This document shows positions 1 through 6,355 of a stretch of 13,459 bases of DNA, piece after piece (position 1 is the stretch's first letter; the number at the start of each line of letters is the position of its first letter). The DNA lies in NCBI GenBank assembly GCA_964483805.1, contig CAZADH010000162.1, positions 1 through 13,459 of the forward strand, written 5' to 3'. A model generated the notes under the pieces. That model did not search any database. It saw only the letters and a program-made list of their open reading frames with translations, and was not told the DNA's origin. The position numbers were made by a program, and so were the translations under genes. The DNA comes from CAZADH01 sp964483805. Lineage in GTDB: Bacteria > Muiribacteriota > Ozemobacteria > Ozemobacterales > Ozemobacteraceae.

Positions 1-1243
1 GGTCGGTGCTGACGCAGGCGCTCAGGTTGCGGCCCAGGTTGGCCTCCTGATCGGCGATCGCCCGCAGGGTGCGGGTCACCGAGGTGCCGCGGGTGGCGAT
101 CAGACCGCGGGCAGCGTAGGTCGCCATGATCGAGAAGGCGTACATCTGGTCATCTTCGGTCAGCAACGGCACGCGCACGATGACCGAGCGACCCTCGAGG
201 ATGATCTGGGGATTCTCGAGCGCCGCCTGGAAGCCCTGATTGACCGGGCGTTTCACTTCGGCGACCAGGTGCTTGACGATGCCCGCTTTGACCGCCTTCG
301 CGGTGGCTTCACTGCGGAAGTTGAGGGTCAGCGACAGGTTCTTGCTGTCGGCGGAACCATCAATGGTGCGATCGGCTTCGAGCACGGCGTTCTCGAGGTC
401 AGCGACAAAACCCTCGACCTGCTTGACCTTCTGCGCCGCAAAGACGTTGGTCAACCGCTGGCGGAAGCGGGCCACACCACGGCGATAGTCGAGTTTGCCG
501 CTCGCATAGCGCTGGTAGGCGTCGTCCATGTCTTTGACCAGTTGGTCGCGTTCGGCAGCGGTCGGCGCAAAGTTGAAGGTCACCTTGCTCGTGCGGTTGG
601 CCGGGTTCTTGACCGGGGTCTTGCCGGTGAGCACGTTGATCACGTCGAGCAACAGCTTGGTGTCGCCTTTCTTGTGCGTACCGAAAACCACGGTGTTGCC
701 CAGATCGACGATGTGGACTTCGCGATTGCGTTGGGGCAGAACGAACATGTGGGTCGCATGGCCACCGATCGGCTCGCTCACGCGGCCGATGCCGTGCTCT
801 TTCTGCTGATCGGCGGTCATGTGCTCCTGCACATGCTCTTCGTAATGGCGACCGATCATCTCGAGAACGACCTTCTTGTCAAACGAACCGGTCACGGCAA
901 TGACGCCGCCGGTCGCCGGGGTGTCACCACCGGGGACGACGACGGCCATTTTCGCCGCGTTGCCCGGCAAACCGGCTTGCGGTGCACCGTGCTGGCGGAA
1001 CGACTGCCAGAAATCGAGGACATCCTGCTCGAGCACGGTTCTGTCTTTGAGCAGGCGAGCCTTGGTGTAGTCGATGATCTTGTCGAGATCGACAAAGGTG
1101 ATCTCGGCCGGGTCGTTGGCGATAAATGCCGCCCCAACATTGATCGTGGGCTGCACCAACGCAAAAGCCGGAACCACACAGAGAAGCAGACCGAGGACAA
1201 CCAAGGAGAGGAACTTGGGCGCTGCGCCGTTCTTCATTGCCAT
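1..1243 (-). CDS. Secreted protein of unknown function, partial (C-terminus beyond left edge)
   Basis: Reading from 1243 down to base 1 gives 414 codons with no stop, so the 3' end lies outside the window. The start is ATG at 1243-1241, with AGGAGG 5 nt upstream. Residues 1-28 form a Sec signal peptide: a basic start, a hydrophobic core around 11-26, and an AFA cleavage site. There is no lipobox, so the product is probably periplasmic or exported. The mature part is mixed alpha/beta and charged. It has segments such as GGVIAVTGSFDKK and NTVVFGTHKKGDTKLLLDV, an Arg/Lys-rich helical stretch near the middle, and a later strand-helix block (SLTLNFRSEATAKAVKAGI) that looks like the earlier one, which may mean two related domains. 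I recognise no enzymatic motif and assign no function. It is divergent from the ligase gene at 1436 and has its own promoter candidate. Confidence 0.85.
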   Translation of the reverse strand, partial: MAMKNGAAPKFLSLVVLGLLLCVVPAFALVQPTINVGAAFIANDPAEITFVDLDKIIDYTKARLLKDRTVLEQDVLDFWQSFRQHGAPQAGLPGNAAKMAVVVPGGDTPATGGVIAVTGSFDKKVVLEMIGRHYEEHVQEHMTADQQKEHGIGRVSEPIGGHATHMFVLPQRNREVHIVDLGNTVVFGTHKKGDTKLLLDVINVLTGKTPVKNPANRTSKVTFNFAPTAAERDQLVKDMDDAYQRYASGKLDYRRGVARFRQRLTNVFAAQKVKQVEGFVADLENAVLEADRTIDGSADSKNLSLTLNFRSEATAKAVKAGIVKHLVAEVKRPVNQGFQAALENPQIILEGRSVIVRVPLLTEDDQMYAFSIMATYAARGLIATRGTSVTRTLRAIADQEANLGRNLSACVSTD

Positions 1244-1277
1244 ACCGTCCTCCTGTTAAATTGATTGGTTTTGTCTG

Positions 1278-1306
1278 AGTCTACCTGAAACCACCGACCG
1301 AAACAA
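1278..1306 (-). promoter_or_regulatory. Candidate promoter of the secreted-protein gene
   Basis: On the minus strand TTGTTT (1306-1301) is followed by a 17-nt spacer and TAGACT (1283-1278). Transcription would start near 1270, about 27 nt before the ATG at 1243. The match is moderate (3 of 6 and 4 of 6), but position and spacing suit a sigma-70-type promoter. Confidence 0.4.
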
Positions 1307-1338
1307 GGCGGGACTGTACGTCTCGGCGGGCGGCATGC

Positions 1339-1368
1339 TTGCCGCGTCGAATTGGGCCGTGCTATCGT
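1339..1368 (+). promoter_or_regulatory. Candidate promoter of the PaaK-like ligase gene
   Basis: TTGCCG (1339-1344), an 18-nt spacer ending in TGC, then TATCGT (1363-1368) form an extended -10 promoter. A start near 1375 lies downstream of the TTG codon at 1352. It therefore favours the ATG at 1436 as the true start of the ligase. Confidence 0.4.
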
Positions 1369-1435
1369 CGGATCGGCGACCCGGAGGGCCGATCGTCGAT
1401 GCTGCCACCGTCGTGAGGAGCACCCCACCCACCGC

Positions 1436-2749
1436 ATGCGCAACCCGTTGTCCGACTTGTACTGCATTTCGCTGAAAGGCCGCCTGGCCCGGTGGCTGCT
1501 GCCGCTCGTCACCATGACCCCGCAGACCATGGCCGTGCACGCCAAGAACCATACGGTTGCATACCGCACATTGTATGCACAGCACGATCCGTGGGATTTC
1601 GAAAACCTGCCCCTGATGACCAAAGCCTTCGTCAAAGACGCGACTCCCTTTGACTTTCTGAGCGATTGGTATAAAGACAAAGTATTCTATTACGGCGAAA
1701 CCACCGGCTCGACCGGCCGACCCACGCCGTCGTTCATGATGAAGCGCGAGTATTACGGCGTCGCCCTGCTCGCGGCGATGACCCCGTTTTATGGGGCGCT
1801 GGCCGAGCAACTGCGCCGCAACCGCATCTGCGTCAACGGCATGTCGTTCGGGTTCACCATCGCCGGCGAAAGTTACTCGTACATGATGGTTCACAGCGGC
1901 GCGCTCGTCGCCAACGTCGGCAGCCGCTCGACCCTCGCCACGCCACCGCGCACCGCCGACGCCATCGCCCGGCTCAAACCCGGGTTCATCGTCGGCGCCC
2001 CGCTCGACCTGCTCGCCTGGCTGCGCATCGTGCGCGAAGACCACCCGCAGGCGTACGACGGGGTCGTCGACCAACTCTCGATCTTCCTGTCGTCGGCCGA
2101 GTTGTGTTCGACCCATCGGCGCCAGGCCATCGAGAAGGAATTCGGCCTGATCCAGATCGACACCTACGCCACGGTCGAGGGTTTCTTCACGGTGGCCTGC
2201 CCCTGTGGCGCCAAGCACCTGATCCCGATGCACCTGGTCGAACTGTTCGACGAGAACCTGCACAAGATCGGGGAAACCGGCCGCGGCCGGTTGGTCTTCA
2301 CCAACCTGGCCAAGCGCTCGACGCCGCTGGTGCGCTATCTGCTCGACGACCTGGTCACGGTGCGGGAATCGACGGCATGCCCGTGGGGCTTCGCGCGCGA
2401 AATCGTCCCACACGGTCGCTACGAACTGAGCGTGCGCGTCGGCGACCGCCTGCTCAACGTGAGCGATTTCGAAGAGGAGATCTTTGCCGAGGGCTTGTGG
2501 GGCGACTACCGCGTGCAACTGCATGACAACAATATTGCCGATGTATTGCTCGAAGAGTACGCCGCGCCGGCGGGGGCGGCAAAACGTGTGGCCGAGCGAA
2601 TCCACGCCGCCTTCGGTCTTGCCTGCCGCGCCGAGGCGAAACCGTACGGGTTCCTGACCCCCTATCGCGAACCGCGCACGGCCAAGGCCATCCTCAAGGT
2701 CGAGGACCGCCGCCGCGATTCACGTCAGAAGATTCCCGAGGTGCTGTAG
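1436..2749 (+). CDS. Phenylacetate-CoA ligase (PaaK)-family adenylate-forming enzyme
   Basis: A 437-residue protein close to the usual PaaK-family length of about 430. Family members activate a carboxylic acid as its adenylate and then usually transfer it to CoA or another acceptor. The signature is the phosphate-binding loop ETTGSTGRPT at 88-97. YATVEGF at 244-250 occupies the place of the adenylate-binding YG-TE motif, and YLLDDL at 301-306 the place of the ribose-binding Asp. The small C-terminal domain follows, ending in KAILKVEDRR (417-426), which resembles the basic end of PaaK. Cys pairs occur at CPCG (255-258) and CPWG (315-318). The frame is open from TTG 1352, but that codon lies upstream of the candidate -10. 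ATG 1436 is chosen, with GAGGAG 15 nt upstream, which is rather far. The substrate is unknown: the usual GR-DD motif is GRYELSVRVGDR here, so a substrate other than phenylacetate is likely, and no paa genes are nearby. Confidence 0.85.
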   Translation: MRNPLSDLYCISLKGRLARWLLPLVTMTPQTMAVHAKNHTVAYRTLYAQHDPWDFENLPLMTKAFVKDATPFDFLSDWYKDKVFYYGETTGSTGRPTPSFMMKREYYGVALLAAMTPFYGALAEQLRRNRICVNGMSFGFTIAGESYSYMMVHSGALVANVGSRSTLATPPRTADAIARLKPGFIVGAPLDLLAWLRIVREDHPQAYDGVVDQLSIFLSSAELCSTHRRQAIEKEFGLIQIDTYATVEGFFTVACPCGAKHLIPMHLVELFDENLHKIGETGRGRLVFTNLAKRSTPLVRYLLDDLVTVRESTACPWGFAREIVPHGRYELSVRVGDRLLNVSDFEEEIFAEGLWGDYRVQLHDNNIADVLLEEYAAPAGAAKRVAERIHAAFGLACRAEAKPYGFLTPYREPRTAKAILKVEDRRRDSRQKIPEVL

Positions 2750-3148
2750 CGCCCAACCTGCCGCCAGTCCGGTGGCCACCAGCACGAACAGGACATGGAC
2801 CCAGACACCGCTGGGTTTGCCGATGTTCAGCCCATAGCCCGTGTAGCTCACCGCAAGCACCACCACGCCAAACAGCAGGGCCAACCAAACGCGCGCGCAC
2901 GACCCGCTCACGCAGAGATCACCGGTGGCGAAAACGGCCCATCCGNNNNNNNNNNTGCCCTTGATTATCCTGAACAATCCGGACGCCAGGAGCACGAGTG
3001 CCCACGCGACGCCGCAGAAGACATGTCGTCGGACCAGCGCCGGCAGCGGATGATAAGCAAATGTGTTCTTCTGGCGAAACACGGCGGCGCCGCTGATGCC
3101 TGCGGCACACCACACCACCAGCCAACTGACGAGCAACAGATTTGCCAC
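2720..3148 (-). CDS. Small four-helix membrane protein of unknown function, interrupted by the assembly gap
   Basis: The frame runs from GTG at 3148 to TGA at 2722-2720, 142 codons including four undefined ones in the N gap. GGAGG lies 10 nt before the GTG and supports that start. Four hydrophobic helices are visible at about 4-22, 42-62, 86-107 and 114-136. His33 and His42 bracket the start of helix 2, and His118 lies in helix 4. Paired membrane histidines occur in haem-b membrane proteins, but I see no recognisable cytochrome motif, so haem binding is only a possibility. The frame continues correctly across the gap, yet ten N is a customary placeholder and the true length of the loop between helices 2 and 3 is unknown. 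The 3' end overlaps the end of the convergent ligase gene by 30 nt. Confidence 0.65.
   Translation of the reverse strand: MANLLLVSWLVVWCAAGISGAAVFRQKNTFAYHPLPALVRRHVFCGVAWALVLLASGLFRIIKGXXXXGWAVFATGDLCVSGSCARVWLALLFGVVVLAVSYTGYGLNIGKPSGVWVHVLFVLVATGLAAGWALQHLGNLLT
2946..2955. other. Assembly gap (ten N)
   Basis: Ten undetermined bases lie inside the small membrane-protein gene. The round number suggests a scaffolding placeholder rather than a measured length. Confidence 0.95.
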
Positions 3149-3174
3149 GAACGATTTTCCTCCACGCCGCCCAA

Positions 3175-3183
3175 ACTATAGCA
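3175..3183 (-). promoter_or_regulatory. Candidate extended -10 element of the four-helix membrane-protein gene
   Basis: On the minus strand TGCTATAGT (3183-3175) is an extended -10 with a 5-of-6 match. Transcription would start near 3168, giving a leader of about 20 nt that contains the GGAGG. No good -35 is visible, which is tolerated by extended -10 promoters. Confidence 0.45.
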
Positions 3184-3210
3184 CGTCGGCGCGATCCATC
3201 GCGACCATGA

Positions 3211-3239
3211 TTGCCTGCGTCCCACGGGTGTGGTACCTT
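3211..3239 (+). promoter_or_regulatory. Candidate promoter of the exporter operon
   Basis: TTGCCT (3211-3216), a 17-nt spacer ending in TGG, then TACCTT (3234-3239). The -10 is weak (3 of 6) but has the extended TGn. A start near 3246 would exclude GTG 3230 as initiation codon and leave GTG 3272 with a leader of about 26 nt. Confidence 0.3.
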
Positions 3240-3271
3240 CGGAACACCCGTTTGAACAGAGACCTCGACCT

Positions 3272-5752
3272 GTGACCCTGCGCGCGCTCCTGCAACGGCC
3301 CCGCCTCGGTTGGGCCGTCCTTGTCGTCGTTCTGGTGATCACCGCCTTTTTCGGACGGTACGCCCGTGTCGACCGCATCGAGGACCGCCTCGAAGAAAAC
3401 GTGAACCCCGGGCCGATGCTCGACGCGTACTACCGGTTTCTGAAGACGTTCGGCAACGATCGATTGCTGCTCATCGCATTTCCGCTCGAGGGTCTCGACG
3501 CCCCGATGGTGCGGATGTTGACCACCACCGAACGCAACCTGCTGGCGTTGCCGACGGTGCAGGGGGTCGTTTCACCGGTGACGGCCCTGCGCACGCAGAT
3601 GGGGGTCGCGACCGCCGACGACGTCGAGACCTTTCTGACCACACCGCATCAACTCGAGCGGTACCGCCGCAACCTGAAGCGCACGGTGACCTTCGATCGC
3701 GCCATTCTGTCGCGCGACTGGCAGGTCGGCGGCATGGTGGTGCGGCTGCGACCCGAGACCGGTGACCTGGTCGGACCGGTCATTGCCGACATCAAGAAGG
3801 TGCTGCACGCTTCCATGCCGGTCGGCACGTGCATCACCGGGGTTCCCGAGATCACGCGACTGCTCCTCGAAATGACGGGCCGAGACCAGAGATTGTTCTC
3901 GCCCCTGACGATTCTGCTGACCGCGGTGGTCCTGTTTGTCCTGTTTCGCGACGCCCTCGGGCTCCTGTTGCCGCTGTTCGCCATCTGCAGCGCCTTCATC
4001 TGGACCAAGGGATTAATGGTCTGGCAGGGCCACACGATCAACTTCGTCACCTCGATTCTGCCCCCGATGATCCTGTCGATTGCGCTGACCTATTGCGTGC
4101 ATATATTGACAACGTATTTCGACGATTCACAGCACGACCGCGAGTTTTCGACAGCCACTCTCGAGAAGAGCCTGCGCCACGTCGCCTATCCCATTCTGTT
4201 GTCGGCGACGACCACGATGATCGGGTTCGGTTCACTGCTCTATGCAAGCATCGATTCGATTGGCCAGTTCGGCCTGTACGCCGCCATCGGCACGGCCTTC
4301 TCAGCGGGGTTGACGCTGGTCGTGCTGGCCGCCGGACTCGCCGTCCGCCGCCGGACCGGGCGGGTCATGCCGGCCACGATCCGCGGGTTGGAACCGCGCA
4401 TCGAGCGACTCGCGCGCGCGATGATCCGGCATCACCGAGGGGCGTGGCTGGTTATCGGACTGCTTCTCCTCGGTGCCCTTTATGGGTTGTCGATCCTGCC
4501 CATCGAGACCAGCCTCATCCGCTACCTTCCCCAGGATGCCGAGATCCAGCAGGCCAATCGCTACGTCGAGGAGAATCTCAGCGGCATCGTCCCCCTCGAA
4601 CTGTTGCTCGAAAGCCCGACGGCACGGTTCACCACGCCCGACCTCACCCACCGCGTTCGCCGTCTGCAGGAGGCGATCGCCAGCATGCCATACATCGACA
4701 AGACATTGTCATACGTCGACCTCATTCAGGATTTCGACCGGCGGTTTTCGAAGGAACCCGACCATATTCCCGGGAGTGAAGACGAAATCTGCGACTACCT
4801 GGAATTCTATGCGCCCGCTATCGAGGAAGCCTCTTCGACAACCGGAGCAGCCGACACCGGTGCGAACCCGGCCTTTCTCGACGACCCGGAAACCCTTGCG
4901 GCGACAGCCAACATGGCGGTGACCGCGACGAGCACGCCCGGCGAAGCGGTCGGTGATGCGGCCGCTTCGGCACCTGTGCTCATCGCGTCGTTCACGCCTT
5001 TTGCCGCCGGCGGCGTGCTGGCCGAACTGCTGGCCTCCGATGCCGCCACCGCCCACATCTCGATCCGGCACCGCGACCGCACCTCACGCGAGATGGTCGA
5101 AGGGTTTCGCCGCATCGAGGCGCTGGCCGCCCGCGAGTTTGCCGGCACAGACGTGCGGGCAACAATCACGGGGCGCGCGGCATTGTGGGCCGAAGTGCAC
5201 GAGAGCATCGCCTGGAACGAGATCACCAGCTTCGGGTTTTCGCTGCTGGTGATCACCGTCATCATTGCCGGGTATTTTCGCTCGGTGAAAGTCGGCTTGG
5301 TCTCGATGATTCCGAATGTCATTCCGATGGTCTACACCTACGGTCTCATGGGCTTGACCGGTACGACATTCAACGCCGTGACGGGCATGATCGCCAGCAT
5401 TGCGATCGGCCTCGCGGTCGACGACACCATTCACATCATCTGCCAGTTCCAGCACGAACTGACGAAAGACGGCGACGAGGTCGAAGCGCTGGTGCGCACG
5501 ATGGTGCACAAGGGGCGCGCGACCGTGTCGGCAAGCCTGATCCTGTGCAGCGGTTTCTCGGTGTTGGCGCTATCGAATTTCGCGCCCACCCGGTGTTTTG
5601 GCGTGTTTATCTCGATTGGCGTCGCCGCCGCGCTCTTGTGCGAACTGCTGATCACGCCGGTTGCGCTTTACACATTCAAGCCGCTGACGGTGCCACCGGC
5701 ACCGGGCGGACACCATGGCGACCCGCAGATGCACAACACCCCTCACTTGTGA
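3272..5752 (+). CDS. RND superfamily (MMPL-type) exporter, two-domain
   Basis: An 826-residue integral inner-membrane protein with the duplicated RND layout. TM1 lies at about 12-28, followed by a large periplasmic domain (about 30-208). TM2-6 lie at about 210-358 and TM7 at about 391-410. The second periplasmic domain (about 411-650) is followed by TM8-12 (about 651-803). TM10 has GLAVDDTIH (713-721), whose Asp717/Asp718 match the proton-relay position of MMPL/COG1033-type exporters. The equivalent site in the first half reads SIALTYCVH (269-277) and lacks acidic residues, so only one relay appears intact. Residues about 519-570 are an Ala/Thr/Asp/Pro-rich low-complexity insert in the second periplasmic domain. 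Such proteins commonly export lipids or other hydrophobic compounds; the cargo here is unknown. GTG 3272 is preferred over in-frame GTG 3230 because of the candidate promoter, but neither has a strong Shine-Dalgarno sequence. Confidence 0.9.
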   Translation: MTLRALLQRPRLGWAVLVVVLVITAFFGRYARVDRIEDRLEENVNPGPMLDAYYRFLKTFGNDRLLLIAFPLEGLDAPMVRMLTTTERNLLALPTVQGVVSPVTALRTQMGVATADDVETFLTTPHQLERYRRNLKRTVTFDRAILSRDWQVGGMVVRLRPETGDLVGPVIADIKKVLHASMPVGTCITGVPEITRLLLEMTGRDQRLFSPLTILLTAVVLFVLFRDALGLLLPLFAICSAFIWTKGLMVWQGHTINFVTSILPPMILSIALTYCVHILTTYFDDSQHDREFSTATLEKSLRHVAYPILLSATTTMIGFGSLLYASIDSIGQFGLYAAIGTAFSAGLTLVVLAAGLAVRRRTGRVMPATIRGLEPRIERLARAMIRHHRGAWLVIGLLLLGALYGLSILPIETSLIRYLPQDAEIQQANRYVEENLSGIVPLELLLESPTARFTTPDLTHRVRRLQEAIASMPYIDKTLSYVDLIQDFDRRFSKEPDHIPGSEDEICDYLEFYAPAIEEASSTTGAADTGANPAFLDDPETLAATANMAVTATSTPGEAVGDAAASAPVLIASFTPFAAGGVLAELLASDAATAHISIRHRDRTSREMVEGFRRIEALAAREFAGTDVRATITGRAALWAEVHESIAWNEITSFGFSLLVITVIIAGYFRSVKVGLVSMIPNVIPMVYTYGLMGLTGTTFNAVTGMIASIAIGLAVDDTIHIICQFQHELTKDGDEVEALVRTMVHKGRATVSASLILCSGFSVLALSNFAPTRCFGVFISIGVAAALLCELLITPVALYTFKPLTVPPAPGGHHGDPQMHNTPHL

Positions 5753-5795
5753 TAACTTTAGACATTCATTCCAATTTCCAAGGAGCATGAACCCC

Positions 5796-6023
5796 ATGGC
5801 CGATGATGCCCCGCAACCCGCCGAACCCCCAAAGCCTGGCAAGTCACGCAAACAAAAGAAGTTCGAAAAAGCGCTCGAAGACCGGCCCAAGATCTACGAG
5901 GGCGATCTCGAGGCGGCTCACCGCAAGTTCATGATGATCATGATCGGTCTTGGCGTCGTTGGATTTCTGCTCATGCTCTTCTTCAATCAGTACGTCGATT
6001 TCGCCGTCGACGGCGGCATGTAA
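5796..6023 (+). CDS. Small single-helix membrane protein, probable exporter partner
   Basis: A 75-residue protein. The N-terminal half (1-44) is Pro-rich and then strongly charged (KSRKQKKFEKALEDR), so it should be cytoplasmic. One membrane helix follows at about 46-66 (MMIMIGLGVVGFLLMLFF), with a short tail. Two in-frame ATGs compete. ATG 5787 lies only 1 nt after the AAGGAG at 5780-5785, which is too close, while ATG 5796 sits 10 nt after it, so 5796 is chosen. The gene starts 43 nt after the exporter stop and 6 nt before the next start, pointing to one operon. I know no family for it. An accessory or anchoring role for the exporter or the TerB-like protein is inferred from position only. 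Confidence 0.75.
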   Translation: MADDAPQPAEPPKPGKSRKQKKFEKALEDRPKIYEGDLEAAHRKFMMIMIGLGVVGFLLMLFFNQYVDFAVDGGM

Positions 6024-6029
6024 GACCTC

Positions 6030-6269
6030 ATGTCAACGAAGTCGGGCCATGTCGATCTGGCGATGTATGCCCTCAAGGTCTTCGGCAACGACGGCACCAT
6101 CGACATGCATGAACTCGACGCCCTGCTCTGTATTGCCCTGGCCGACGGGCAGATCGACGACGATGAGCGCGCGACGTTGCGCAACATCTTCAAGAAGGTT
6201 CCCTACTGGGAACTGGCTCCCGAGGTGCGCACCCGCATCGACCAGTTGAAAGAGAAATACAATATATGA
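6030..6269 (+). CDS. TerB-like small acidic protein
   Basis: A 79-residue soluble, helical, acidic protein. Its core IALADGQIDDDERATLRNIF (about 36-55) has the A-DG-I---E---L pattern typical of TerB-like domains, and the preceding FGNDGTIDMHE (about 18-28) repeats the DG-ID---E pattern. Both resemble the second half of an EF-hand loop without its first acidic positions, so metal binding is possible but unproven. TerB-like domains are found in tellurite-resistance and membrane-stress modules; this one is shorter than full TerB (about 150 residues). The ATG follows the stop of the preceding gene by 6 nt and has no clear Shine-Dalgarno sequence, which suggests translational coupling. It is the last gene before the terminator at 6318. 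Confidence 0.75.
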   Translation: MSTKSGHVDLAMYALKVFGNDGTIDMHELDALLCIALADGQIDDDERATLRNIFKKVPYWELAPEVRTRIDQLKEKYNI

Positions 6270-6317
6270 CATCGGCGGCGTGTCGGTAGGCCCGGGCACC
6301 ACGCCTCATCGTCAACG

Positions 6318-6349
6318 ACGCCCCGGCCGCCAGGCCGGGGCGTTGCTTT
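6318..6349 (+). terminator. Rho-independent-type terminator of the exporter operon
   Basis: The arms ACGCCCCGGCC (6318-6328) and GGCCGGGGCGT (6333-6343) are perfect 11-bp complements around a GCCA loop, followed by TGCTTT. The T-tract is weak, but the stem is very strong. The element lies between two convergent genes, so it may also limit transcription arriving from the HEAT/TPR gene; its minus-strand side has no T-tract. Confidence 0.75.
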
Positions 6350-6355
6350 CGGTGA

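Noticed and set aside
269..1264. Plus-strand open frame of 331 codons opposite the secreted-protein gene
   Set aside because: The minus strand has a signal peptide, AGGAGG before its start and typical codon use; the plus frame is its antisense shadow.
1352..1435. TTG 1352 as start of the ligase (28 extra residues)
   Set aside because: The extra residues are Arg/Cys-rich and unlike the family, and the codon overlaps the candidate promoter.
1256..2605. Minus-strand open frame of 449 codons opposite the ligase
   Set aside because: It lies antisense to a clear PaaK-family protein, and its His/Asp/Val/Gln-rich composition is typical of antisense frames in GC-rich DNA.
4213..4224. Second copy of the selA operator arm (ATGATCGGGT) inside the exporter gene
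   Set aside because: It encodes Met-Ile-Gly in a membrane helix and has no inverted partner nearby, so it is probably chance.
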